A stretch of DNA of 42,771 nt from Lawsonibacter sp. (lineage in GTDB: Bacteria > Bacillota > Clostridia > Oscillospirales > Oscillospiraceae), in NCBI GenBank assembly GCA_022795855.1, contig JAAWHL010000014.1, forward strand, positions 1 through 42,771. The letters are read 5' to 3'. The notes beneath the pieces are model-generated. The model searched no databases. It saw only the letters and a program-made list of their open reading frames with translations, and was not told where the DNA came from. Positions 23,674-31,236 of the stretch are shown one piece after another. Positions within the stretch are counted from its first letter, which is position 1, and each line of letters opens with the position of its first letter. A program made the translations under genes and the position numbers.

Positions 23674-24236
23674 TATCCGCCGAGAAGCCCCAGGTGCTCC
23701 AGCAGGATTTTGCTCCCCATCGCAATCAGAACCGCCCCGCCGGCCAGCTGGGCCCGGCTGCCGAAGCGCTCCCCCAGCCGTGCGCCCAGCCCCACCCCGG
23801 CCCAGCACAGCCCGAAGGTGGCGGCGCCGATAAAGGCCACCGCGGGGAGGATGTCCACCTGGAGAAAGGCAAAGGTCACCCCCACCGCCAGCGCGTCGAT
23901 GCTGGTGGCTACGGCCAGCGGAAGCATGGCGCGGGGCTGGAAGGAGCAGTCCAGGCACTCCCCGCCGCCGCCGGCCTCCCGAATCATGTTGGCCCCGATG
24001 ACCCCCAGCAGCACAAAGGCAATCCAGTGGTCCACGCTGGCGATAATCCCCTGAAAGCGCACCCCCAGCAGATAGCCGGCCAGGGGCATCAGCATCTGAA
24101 AGCCGCCGAAATAGACCCCCGCCGTCAGGCAGTGCCCTGCCCTGGCCCGTCCTACCGACAGCCCCTTGCACACCGATACCGCGAAGGCATCCATAGACAG
24201 CCCCACCGCAATGACAAACAGCTCCCACAGACCCAT
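23673..24236 (-). CDS. mntP: Manganese efflux pump MntP
   Basis: MntP exports Mn2+ to protect against manganese overload. The 187-residue protein has six helices in two related halves: GLSMDAFAVSVCKGL (about 11-25) and VATSIDALAVGVTFAFL (about 113-129), carrying the paired Asp motifs characteristic of the family. Between them is a Cys-containing loop (GGGGECLDCSFQ). The ATG at 24234-24236 follows GAAGGAGGAGCGGAAGTT; the upstream in-frame extension lies in the riboswitch leader. A yybP-ykoY riboswitch controls it directly, which supports the function strongly. Confidence 0.96.
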   Translation of the reverse strand: MGLWELFVIAVGLSMDAFAVSVCKGLSVGRARAGHCLTAGVYFGGFQMLMPLAGYLLGVRFQGIIASVDHWIAFVLLGVIGANMIREAGGGGECLDCSFQPRAMLPLAVATSIDALAVGVTFAFLQVDILPAVAFIGAATFGLCWAGVGLGARLGERFGSRAQLAGGAVLIAMGSKILLEHLGLLGG

Positions 24237-24273
24237 AACTTCCGCTCCTCCTTCTCCGGCAGTCCCGCACAGC

Positions 24274-24308
24274 AAAAAAGACCTACCTGTCCCGCCGACA
24301 GGTAAGTC
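24274..24308 (-). terminator. Riboswitch-controlled terminator upstream of mntP
   Basis: Minus strand GACTTACCTGTC, loop GGCGG, GACAGGTAGGTC, then TTTTTT. The 5' arm is also the 3' strand of riboswitch helix P1, so the two structures exclude each other. Confidence 0.9.
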
Positions 24309-24390
24309 TCATCATTTCAGACACAGCCAGCGGACCCCCGCAGTGTGTTGACCGTGCCGCGCCCGCGCGCCGACTACTCCCTTACTTGTC
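24297..24390 (-). ncRNA. yybP-ykoY (manganese) riboswitch aptamer
   Basis: The minus-strand leader reads GACAAGTAAG GGAGTAG, then GGTCAACACACTG, then TGAAATGATGAGACTTACC. These are the conserved yybP-ykoY blocks that form the Mn2+ site. P1 pairs GACAAGTAAG (24381-24390) with CTTACCTGTC (24297-24306), with one mismatch. Mn2+ binding stabilises P1 and should prevent the terminator at 24274-24308, switching mntP on. The predicted transcript start (near 24387) lies at the aptamer's first bases. Confidence 0.9.
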
Positions 24391-24393
24391 GCT

Positions 24394-24422
24394 ACTATAC
24401 CACAGCTGCGGGTTCGTGTCAA
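24394..24422 (-). promoter_or_regulatory. Sigma-A promoter of riboswitch-mntP
   Basis: Minus strand TTGACA (24417-24422), 17 bases, TATAGT (24394-24399), with TGG before the -10. Confidence 0.88.
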
Positions 24423-24521
24423 TCTATGCGCGCCCCTTTTGATTCAGAACCCGAAATGCCGGGCCGCGGCGGAGGGAACCGGCAGAAGCGCGGGCCGAAT
24501 CAGTTAGGCCGGCCGTCACGC

Positions 24522-24550
24522 TTGACAGAACACCCCCCTCAAGCTAAAAT
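24522..24550 (+). promoter_or_regulatory. Sigma-A promoter of the double DUF3870 gene
   Basis: TTGACA (24522-24527), 17 bases, TAAAAT (24545-24550). It lies 55 bases upstream of the start codon. Confidence 0.85.
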
Positions 24551-24604
24551 AGGAAAAAATCTCGGTCCGCACCCCACAGCAGAGTATAGAAGGAGATGGT
24601 ACTT

Positions 24605-25381
24605 ATGCCGTTCACCGCAGAAGACCTTATTTTCGCCGCCGGGCTGTCCTGTCCCGCCGCCGGCTCCCCCACGGCCGTACAGTATGATCTGCTTCTGGTC
24701 GCGTTTCTGTTCCGGCTGGGGGACGGCATGATTCTCGCGGCGGAGGGGAACATGATTGGCGGGGTCAGCAACGCCTACCTGCGCAGCCTGCTGGTGGGGC
24801 GGTGCATTTACACCGGCCTGGAGGAGATTGCGGCGGAGATCCAGCGCACCTATCTGGGCCCGGACCAGCGGGCGCTGACCGTCTGCATCAAGGACGCCTA
24901 CAGCAAAATCTGCGAGCGGGGCGCGCCCCTGCCCAAGGCCCCGCTCAAAAAACTGGCTGTTGACAAATCAGACAAATTCATATATAATAGCGCTACGAAT
25001 TTGGTTGGTTTGGAGGTGGAGCGCATCAAGGAGCTGCCGCCCAGTACGGTCTGCGTCATCGGAACCTCCAAAACCGGCAGCCGGAACCCCATCACCAAGG
25101 TCCATCAGACGCTGTTCGCCACCATCCTGGCCGACGCGCGGACCGGAGAAATCTACGACGCGGAGTTCAACACCGTCTGCCGCCTGACCAATCAGTTTAT
25201 CGTCTCCATGATGGTGGGGAAAAGCCTGCGCACCGATACCGGGGCCATGATTCAGGAGATTCAGGCCCGCTATCTGGGCGACTCCCGAAAGGCAATCGCC
25301 ACGGTGCTGAAGGACGCGCAGAACAAGCTGCTCAACCATCCCCTGGCCCAGGAGGGCGGGGCATCTCTTTTGAATTCCTGA
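24605..25381 (+). CDS. Double DUF3870-domain protein (two genes fused in frame)
   Basis: 258 residues containing two copies of a domain of about 100 residues, each resembling DUF3870. The first is about 8-105 (VSNAYLRSLLVGRCI...GLEEIAAEIQRTYLGPDQRALTVCIKDAYSKI) and the second about 147-245 (LTNQFIVSMMVGKSL...IQEIQARYLGDSRKAIATVLKDAQNKL). DUF3870 proteins are normally single-domain and of unknown function. The linker (110-145) is not domain-like: its DNA contains a consensus promoter and a Shine-Dalgarno, so it reads as a former intergenic region translated after loss of the first stop. The ATG at 24605 follows GAAGGAGATGGTACTT. Confidence 0.8.
   Translation: MPFTAEDLIFAAGLSCPAAGSPTAVQYDLLLVAFLFRLGDGMILAAEGNMIGGVSNAYLRSLLVGRCIYTGLEEIAAEIQRTYLGPDQRALTVCIKDAYSKICERGAPLPKAPLKKLAVDKSDKFIYNSATNLVGLEVERIKELPPSTVCVIGTSKTGSRNPITKVHQTLFATILADARTGEIYDAEFNTVCRLTNQFIVSMMVGKSLRTDTGAMIQEIQARYLGDSRKAIATVLKDAQNKLLNHPLAQEGGASLLNS
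24960..25027 (+). promoter_or_regulatory. Consensus promoter, Shine-Dalgarno and ATC start candidate for the second DUF3870 unit
   Basis: TTGACA (24960-24965), 17 bases, TATAAT (24983-24988) is a perfect promoter inside an open frame. GGAGGTG (25012-25018) follows, then 6 bases and ATC (25025-25027), in frame with the second domain, which would give a protein of 118 residues. A GTG (25016-25018) overlapping the Shine-Dalgarno is the only nearby conventional start. Confidence 0.75.
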
Positions 25382-25492
25382 TTTTATCTGCGGAGGCAGG
25401 CGACCCCTGCCTTCAATCAGATAGGGTCCTGTGTCGGCGCCGCCCAGCTGCGGCGTATCGCATGGGGCCCTTTTGCGTTCCTCAGCCCCCTC

Positions 25493-25654
25493 AGCGCCTG
25501 TTTAACGTCCTCCCGTCACACCGGCCGGCGGTCCTTTTGCCGCCATTCCGGGTGGAATCTCCTTGGAGTCCGCCAAGGGTTCCTGGGAAAATCCGCCTTG
25601 TCCGGCGGAAAAATCCCCTGCGTTCGGCACACTTCGGGCGATTAAACAGGCTCT
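25493..25654 (-). repeat. Interspersed palindromic repeat, copy E, inverted and diverged (162 bp)
   Basis: Ends AGCGCCTGTTTAA and TTAAACAGGCTCT. The interior matches the reverse complement of copy A: CACACCGGC, CCTTTTGCCGCCAT, AGTCCGCCAAGGGTTCCT, GGCGGAAAAATCCCCTGC, TTCGGCA and ACTTCG, with many substitutions. It lies 3' of the plus-strand DUF3870 gene. Confidence 0.8.
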
Positions 25655-26003
25655 TGCATGCACAACACAATATTTTATTCACGGAAACCGGGTTTCCCCC
25701 GGTTTTCAAATGAATAGGGTTCTATGGACACATTGCTGCACAACGGAGAATGTATCCACAGGTCCCTTTTTTGCTTTTTTTGACCCGGGTCATTTCCTTT
25801 TGCTTTTGTCAGAGAAACGCCTCCTCCGGGGACATAGGACGGCCCTTCTCTGCAAAAAATAACGTTCAGGAATTCCGGCGGCCGGCGGCCGGACGGGACC
25901 GGCAGGGAGGTGTCAGCAGAGTACAAAGCAGGCGGGGCGGGCACAGCAGCCGCCCTGCGGAAGGAAGCATTGGAAACGATTTGCGAGAAGAAAGGAGATA
26001 ATT
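25655..26003. other. Intergenic leader region before the permease gene
   Basis: 349 bases without a supportable gene. Visible are a hairpin AAACCGGG/CCCGGTTT (25685-25705, followed by T residues, a possible terminator), a 12-bp palindrome TGACCCGGGTCA (25781-25792) that overlaps a -35-like TTGACC in a T-rich stretch, and AAAGGAGATAATT just before the permease ATG. No -10 at proper spacing is evident, so the promoter is not identified. Confidence 0.45.
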
Positions 26004-27314
26004 ATGATTTTCAACCTGCCGCCTATTTTGGGACTGTTCCCGCTGATTCTCTATATCATCCTAGCCTTCAAGAAGAACATGCACCCGGTGGTCAACGTGG
26101 CCGTCTGCGTGGTAGTGGGCGCGGTGATGACCCGGCAGTCCATCGGCTCGCTGGGCGCGGTCATCTATGAGTCCATGGGTTCGTTCCTGGCTCTGGTGGG
26201 CTTTATCATCATGCTGGGCTCCGGCCTGGGCGTGGTGCTGCGCAAAACCGGAGTGGCCGAAAATATCGTCCATCTGCTGATGCAGAAAATCGGTGTGAAG
26301 ACCCAGAAGCGGGCCATCATTGCCACCATGGTCTGCTCCGTGGTCCTGGTCACCCTGCTGGGCACGCTGGCGGGCGCCAACGCCATCATCGCCCCCATCG
26401 TCATCCCGCTGGTGGCCGCCGTGGGGCTGACGCCCTCCACCCTGGCGGTTATTTTCCAGGGCGCGGGCCAGACCGGACTGTTCCTCAGCCCCTTCAGCCC
26501 CCCCATGGTCACCCTGATGGGCATCACCGGGCTGAGCTACCCCCGCATCCTGCTGTGCGCCGGCCTGCCGGTTGCGGTCGTGATGTGGATTGGCACCTAT
26601 CTGGTGGCCCTCCGGGTCCAGAAGCAGACCGCCGGCACCGAGGACTTCGGCGAGGAGGGCTCCGCCTCTGCGGGCGCTCAGGAGGTCCGGCCCACCAAGG
26701 CCACCGCCGCCGCTACCGCCGCCTTCATCGCCGTCATGCTGGCGATGGTGGTCTGGGGCATTGCCACCAAGGGAGGCGCGTCCTTCGTCATTCTGGTCAT
26801 GGTCATCGCCGCCCTGGTCACCGGCATGGTGGGCGGCCTGTCCGCCGGGCAGGTGTTTGACGCAATTATGGAGGGCTGCGGCCGGCTGTTCTGGCTGTTC
26901 TTCATGTTCCTGCTCTTCGCCCCCTTCCTGAATTTTGTCACCGAGTCGGGCGCCTTCGACGCCCTGGTCACCCTGGTAGAGCCCTATATCACCTCCGGCG
27001 GCAAGCTGGGCTTCTCCCTGATTGTCACCTTGATCGGCGTGTTCGGCATCAACGGCGCCGCAGTGGCCCAGGCCATGATGATTGACACCATGTTCAGCCC
27101 CTTCCTGGCCGACCTGGGGGTCTCTATGGAGCTGTGGGCCATGATTGTGCTGGTGGGCCATCAGATTACCTCCTACGCCTACCCCGGCCTGGACATGATC
27201 GGCCAGATGGGCCTGGCCCACGCCAAGGACATCAAGCCCATGATGAAGCTGGCCTATTGGGCGGTCATCCCCGGCACCGTTCTGGCGGTGGCCATCGCAA
27301 GTTTCGTGCTTTAA
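26004..27314 (+). CDS. Ion-transporter-superfamily permease (NhaC/DcuC/GntP-like)
   Basis: This 436-residue membrane protein has about 11-12 helices. AGANAIIAPIVIPLVAAVGLTPST (about 124-147) and the matching second-half FGINGAAVAQAMMIDTMFSPFL show the inverted-repeat layout with Asn/Gly-rich discontinuous helices typical of the IT superfamily. Exact family is uncertain: Na+/H+ antiporter NhaC-like and short-chain carboxylate/amino-acid exporter-like are both possible. A hydrophilic loop lies at about 210-230. The gene is 18 bases upstream of a cytosolic hydrolase and near alanine dehydrogenase, which favours uptake of a peptide- or amide-like nutrient. Confidence 0.8.
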   Translation: MIFNLPPILGLFPLILYIILAFKKNMHPVVNVAVCVVVGAVMTRQSIGSLGAVIYESMGSFLALVGFIIMLGSGLGVVLRKTGVAENIVHLLMQKIGVKTQKRAIIATMVCSVVLVTLLGTLAGANAIIAPIVIPLVAAVGLTPSTLAVIFQGAGQTGLFLSPFSPPMVTLMGITGLSYPRILLCAGLPVAVVMWIGTYLVALRVQKQTAGTEDFGEEGSASAGAQEVRPTKATAAATAAFIAVMLAMVVWGIATKGGASFVILVMVIAALVTGMVGGLSAGQVFDAIMEGCGRLFWLFFMFLLFAPFLNFVTESGAFDALVTLVEPYITSGGKLGFSLIVTLIGVFGINGAAVAQAMMIDTMFSPFLADLGVSMELWAMIVLVGHQITSYAYPGLDMIGQMGLAHAKDIKPMMKLAYWAVIPGTVLAVAIASFVL

Positions 27315-27332
27315 GCACTGGGAGGTTTTTAT

Positions 27333-28163
27333 ATGAAACAGATTCCGCAGCAAGCCATTTACCAGCTTCTGGCCCAGCTGAAGGGCACCGTCGGCCTGTA
27401 TATCCATGTGCTGGACACCGACGAGGTCTTTCAAATCAACCCCGGGCACGTGTTCCCCTCCGCCAGCGTCATCAAAATTCCCATGCTGGCCCTGCTGCTC
27501 AAGGACGCAGCCGAGGGCCGGGTGGACTGGGAGGCCCGCAGGGCCATCGACCCCAAAAACCGGGTGGGCGGCACCGGCATTCTCTTTGAGCTGGACCAGG
27601 ACTACCAGCCCAGCATCGCCGCGCTGGCCCGGCTGATGATCGTCCTCAGCGACAACACCGCCACCAACGAGATTATGGACATCATCGGCATCGAGCGGAT
27701 GAACCAGTTCTGCCGGGACATGGGCTATGAGAACATCACGCTGATGCGCAAAATGCTGGACTTCGAGGCCATCAAGCAGGGCCGCAACAACTATATGTGC
27801 GCCGGCGAGGCCGGCCGCCTGCTGGTGGAAATCGCCCGGGGCAGCTTTGTCAGCCCGGAAATCTCCCAGCGGATTGTGGACATCATGGAGCACCAGCAGT
27901 GCCGCAACAAGCTGCCCGCCCTGCTGCCCGCCGTGCCCTCCTACGCCCCGGAGGAGGACAAGAAAAACCTCAAGCCGGGCTCCCTTCTGGTGGCCAACAA
28001 GACCGGAGACCTGTTTGGCATCCAGCACGACGTGGGCATTTTCACCCTGCCCGACGGACGGCGCTATGTGATTTCCATGTTCACCGGAGACCTGGAAAGC
28101 GACGCCCAGGGCATCCAGACCGTGGCCCAGGTCAGCCGGCTGGTCTATGACGCGCTGAAATAA
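27333..28163 (+). CDS. Cytosolic class A beta-lactamase-fold serine hydrolase
   Basis: This 276-residue protein carries all three serine penicilloyl-enzyme motifs: S45-V-I-K48, S106-D-N108 and K223-T-G225. It also has a Glu at 145 near the position of the class A omega-loop base. It has no signal peptide and no lipobox, so it works inside the cell, where a beta-lactamase would be of little use; an amidase or peptidase role is more likely. It is co-transcribed with the permease (18-base gap, GGGAGGTTTTTAT ribosome site). Size and motif order match the Beta-lactamase2 family. Confidence 0.88.
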   Translation: MKQIPQQAIYQLLAQLKGTVGLYIHVLDTDEVFQINPGHVFPSASVIKIPMLALLLKDAAEGRVDWEARRAIDPKNRVGGTGILFELDQDYQPSIAALARLMIVLSDNTATNEIMDIIGIERMNQFCRDMGYENITLMRKMLDFEAIKQGRNNYMCAGEAGRLLVEIARGSFVSPEISQRIVDIMEHQQCRNKLPALLPAVPSYAPEEDKKNLKPGSLLVANKTGDLFGIQHDVGIFTLPDGRRYVISMFTGDLESDAQGIQTVAQVSRLVYDALK

Positions 28164-28177
28164 TCCCCCTAAATCCC

Positions 28178-28226
28178 GCGGGACGGAACCCCGCCCTCGG
28201 ATGGGTTTCCGTCCCGCTATTTTTAT
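28178..28226 (+). terminator. Rho-independent terminator or attenuator between hydrolase and alanine dehydrogenase
   Basis: GCGGGACGGAA (28178-28188) pairs with TTCCGTCCCGC (28207-28217), followed by TATTTTTAT. It ends 26 bases before the ald start. I see no promoter after it, so ald must rely on readthrough or on a hidden promoter. Confidence 0.85.
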
Positions 28227-28252
28227 CATGTACTTGAAAAGAGGTGCCGGCA

Positions 28253-29371
28253 ATGAAGATTGGCCTGGTAAAAGAAGTAAAAAACAACGAGTTCCGGGTG
28301 GGAATGACCCCCTCGGACGCGGAAGCCTACCTCCACGCGGGGCATACGGTGGCCGTGGAGCAGGGCGCGGGGCTGGGCTCCGGGTTTTCCGACCGGGAGT
28401 ACGCCGACGCGGGCTGCATCATTCAGGAGCAGGCCGCTCAGGTCTGGGAGAGCGACATGATTGTCAAGGTCAAGGAGCCCGTTGCCAGCGAGTACCGGTT
28501 CTTCCGGGAGGGGCAGATTTTGTACACCTATCTCCATCTGGCGGACAACGAGCCGCTGACCCGGGCCCTGCTGGAGAAAAAGGTGAGCGCCGTGGCCTAT
28601 GAGACCATTGAGGGCCGGAACGGCGGTCTGCCCTGTCTGGCCCCCATGAGCCAAATCGCCGGGCGGCTGGCCATCCAGGAGGGGGCCAAGTACCTGGAAA
28701 AGACCTTCGGCGGCCGGGGCGTGCTGCTGGGCGGCGTGCCCGGCGTGGAGCGGGGCCGGGTGGTCATTCTGGGCGGCGGCAGCGTGGGGACCAACGCCTG
28801 CAAAATGGCGGTGGGCCTGGGGGCCGACGTCACGGTGCTGGATCTGAATCTGGAGCGGCTGTCCTATCTGGACGACATCTTCTCCCGGCAGATTACCACC
28901 CTCTACGCCAGCCGGAGCAACGTGCTCCGGGCTGTCTGCCAGGCCGACCTGGTGGTGGGGGCGGTGCTGGTGCCCGGGGCGGCGGCGCCCAAGCTCATCC
29001 GCAGGACGGACCTGGCCCGGATGAAGCCCGGCGCGGTGATTGTGGACGTGGCGGTGGACCAGGGCGGCAACGCGGAGACCACCCACGCCACCACCCATGA
29101 CGACCCCATCTATACGGTGGACGGCATCGTCCACTACTGTGTGGCCAATATGCCCGGGGCGGTGTCCCGCACCTCCACCCTGGCCCTGAGCAGCGCCACC
29201 CTGCCCTACGGACTCCGCCTGGCCGGGCTGGGGGTGGAGGAGGCCTGCCGGGCGGACCCGGGGCTGAGAGCCGGGCTGAACTGCTACGCCGGAGCGTGCG
29301 TCTATGGCGGCGTAGCCGAGGCCCTCGGCCTGGAGCTCCGCACGCCGGAGCAGCTGGGGCTGGCCCGCTGA
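28253..29371 (+). CDS. ald: Alanine dehydrogenase
   Basis: Catalyses L-alanine + NAD+ + water to pyruvate + ammonium + NADH. The 372-residue protein shows the substrate residues R15, K74 (VKVKEP) and H95 (YLHLA), and the Rossmann motif GGGSVGTNA (174-182). IVDVAVDQGGNAETTHATTHDDP contains the catalytic Asp, and VANMPGAVSRTST follows. The ATG at 28253 follows AAAAGAGGTGCCGGCA; an in-frame GTG 9 bases upstream overlaps the ribosome site and is rejected. It allows alanine released by the preceding hydrolase/permease pair to be used as carbon and nitrogen. Confidence 0.96.
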   Translation: MKIGLVKEVKNNEFRVGMTPSDAEAYLHAGHTVAVEQGAGLGSGFSDREYADAGCIIQEQAAQVWESDMIVKVKEPVASEYRFFREGQILYTYLHLADNEPLTRALLEKKVSAVAYETIEGRNGGLPCLAPMSQIAGRLAIQEGAKYLEKTFGGRGVLLGGVPGVERGRVVILGGGSVGTNACKMAVGLGADVTVLDLNLERLSYLDDIFSRQITTLYASRSNVLRAVCQADLVVGAVLVPGAAAPKLIRRTDLARMKPGAVIVDVAVDQGGNAETTHATTHDDPIYTVDGIVHYCVANMPGAVSRTSTLALSSATLPYGLRLAGLGVEEACRADPGLRAGLNCYAGACVYGGVAEALGLELRTPEQLGLAR

Positions 29372-29403
29372 CCAGGGGGACAGCGCCGTTTTTTGACTGT
29401 ATG

Positions 29404-29430
29404 AGGAGAGGGGCCGCCGGCCCCTCTCCT
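29404..29430. terminator. Symmetric hairpin at the ald/CotH convergent junction
   Basis: AGGAGAGGGGCC, 3-base loop, GGCCCCTCTCCT: a perfect 12-bp stem ending within the CotH stop codon region. It has no T run on either side. Confidence 0.6.
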
Positions 29431-31225
29431 ATCGCTTATAGAGCATCGCCGCGGCCAGCCCCAGCGCCAGCACCGCCAGGGAGGCAGCCAGGAGGGGCAG
29501 ATTTCCCGCTCCGCCTGTCCCCTCCGGGCCGCTCCTGTCCGCCGGGCCGCTCCTGTTTTCCGGGCCGCTTCCGCCCTCCGGCGTCTCCGGCAGGCCGTCT
29601 TGGGGAGGGGGCTGGGTCTGCCCCTCCCCCCGCCTCTGCTCCCGGTCCCCTCCGGGACCGCCGCCCATCCCGCCCGCGTTCATGCTGCCCATACGGGAGA
29701 GCTCCACCTCCGAGGCGTCCACCAGGGCGTCCGGATTTTCCCTCTGGCCCTGACTGTCGGCGGGAATCGTCCCCGCCAGCTGGCCGGAGACGCTCTCCGC
29801 CCGCAGCAGGCAGAACTGCCGCAGCGTTTCCGTCCCCAGCTCAAACTCCTCATCGGTGCAGAACTTGGTGGGATCCCGCCGGACATAGGGGGCAATCAGC
29901 TCCACCGTCTGGTCAAACAGCCGAACAAACCAGCCGCTTTCAAACACCTGAGTCAAAAACTCCTGAAAATACTGGTGGTACAGCCGGGTGTGCTTCTGGC
30001 TGGCGAAAATCCAGGCCAGCATGGGCCGGTCCTCCACGCTCCCTCCGGACACCGGCTCGTCAATGGGGTAGTTGACCAGCGCTCCGGCCTCCGCCCCGGA
30101 CTGGAACCCGCCAAAGGCCAGGTTGTAGTCCCAGGGGATCATGGACAGCACGCCCCCCTCCTCATAGAGGTAGTAATTGTGGATGATGCTCCCGGTGTAG
30201 CTGTCGAAATTGCATACAAAGTTGTGCACCACAAAGTACCGGATGACCGCCTCCACATCCACTGCCTGGGCGGGGTCCTCCCCGGTGTTCAGGGTCTTCA
30301 GGGCGGCAATCAGCCGCTTTTTGTCCTGGCCGGTGGGGTCGGTCTTGGCGTTGTCAAAAATGTTGGGGTAGCTGTCCGGGTCGCTGCCGGAGTAAATCAG
30401 GGACACGTCGTCCCCTCCCATCACCCCGCCGCCCGGGCCTCCGGAGAAGTCCGGCGGTTCGCCTCCGCCGGGCGGCCCCTCCTGCCCCTGCGGACGTTCG
30501 GGGGCCGTCCGGTTCCCCTGGCTATCCGAATCGGGCGGCCGGTTTTCCGCATCCGGGACGGATTCCTCCCAGTCCTCCATGTCAAAGCCGGCGCCGTTCC
30601 CCCGGCCGCCGCCCATGTCCGCGCTGTCCGGTTTGTACAGCTGGCCGCTCAGGCCATAGCGCTGCAGGAAGCTGTCCTCCACCCCCTCCACCGCCAGATA
30701 GAGGCCCCAGTCCTCCCCGTTTACGGTGAGAAACACAAAGCTGCACAGGGGGGCCGCCGCACCGAATTCCCCCATCAGCCGGTAGGCCAGGAAGTCCTTC
30801 AGATAGGTGTTGTCCTGTATGATGTTGTTCAGGCTCAGCTTATCCAGGCCGTGGTAGCTTCGGCCCTGCTCATAGTGGTCAAACTCCACCTTGAAGCTGT
30901 AGCGCTGGCTGCCGTAGGAGCGCACCATGCTCAGAGAGCTGTTGCCCTTGGCCCGCAGGGCCGCGTTGGAGACCGCCTCGCCGTCAATCACCAGGGCGCA
31001 GGCTGCGTACTCCTCGTCCTCGCAGGAGGCGAGAAAATCCTCCCAGCCGTCCATGATAATGTCAATGGTGTGGACCCGTCCGGCGTCAAACAGCCGCTCC
31101 TCATACCCCAGCCGCGTCTGTGCCGCCTGTACGCCCAGCCCTCCGCTGAGAAACAGCAGGGTCACCGCCAGGGCCAGGGCCAGAGCGGCGGCGCAGATGC
31201 GGCCGATTTGTCTGTGGGTTGACAT
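29429..31225 (-). CDS. CotH-family extracellular protein kinase-like protein
   Basis: CotH proteins are atypical kinases first known from spore coats and later found in many surface proteins. The 598-residue protein has an N-terminal signal/anchor (about 10-34), a CotH domain (about 45-430) with RAKGNSSLS, SQRYSFKVEFDHY, GLDKLSLNN, FDSYTGSIIHNYYLY and MIPWDYNLAFGG, a Gly/Pro/Arg/Glu-rich tail (about 520-570), and a C-terminal membrane helix (about 575-595). An acidic, Gly-rich insertion (about 200-260) interrupts the domain. It lies in one operon with DUF4956 and VTC proteins, a set that recurs in Firmicutes. Confidence 0.9.
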   Translation of the reverse strand: MSTHRQIGRICAAALALALAVTLLFLSGGLGVQAAQTRLGYEERLFDAGRVHTIDIIMDGWEDFLASCEDEEYAACALVIDGEAVSNAALRAKGNSSLSMVRSYGSQRYSFKVEFDHYEQGRSYHGLDKLSLNNIIQDNTYLKDFLAYRLMGEFGAAAPLCSFVFLTVNGEDWGLYLAVEGVEDSFLQRYGLSGQLYKPDSADMGGGRGNGAGFDMEDWEESVPDAENRPPDSDSQGNRTAPERPQGQEGPPGGGEPPDFSGGPGGGVMGGDDVSLIYSGSDPDSYPNIFDNAKTDPTGQDKKRLIAALKTLNTGEDPAQAVDVEAVIRYFVVHNFVCNFDSYTGSIIHNYYLYEEGGVLSMIPWDYNLAFGGFQSGAEAGALVNYPIDEPVSGGSVEDRPMLAWIFASQKHTRLYHQYFQEFLTQVFESGWFVRLFDQTVELIAPYVRRDPTKFCTDEEFELGTETLRQFCLLRAESVSGQLAGTIPADSQGQRENPDALVDASEVELSRMGSMNAGGMGGGPGGDREQRRGEGQTQPPPQDGLPETPEGGSGPENRSGPADRSGPEGTGGAGNLPLLAASLAVLALGLAAAMLYKR

Positions 31226-31236
31226 AATCCGCCTCC

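Noticed and set aside
25382-25430. TATCTG...CAGATA with nested GGCAGG/CCTGCC as terminator of the DUF3870 gene
   Set aside because: The arms are short and interrupted and no T tract follows; the evidence is too weak to list as a feature.
27333-28163. Beta-lactamase resistance gene
   Set aside because: The motifs fit the fold, but there is no signal peptide and the context is a nutrient permease and alanine dehydrogenase. I therefore call it a cytosolic hydrolase.
26061-28253. Minus-strand open frame of 730 codons opposite the permease and hydrolase
   Set aside because: Same artefact: His/Gly/Gln-rich, no initiation signal, and it covers two convincing genes and their junction.
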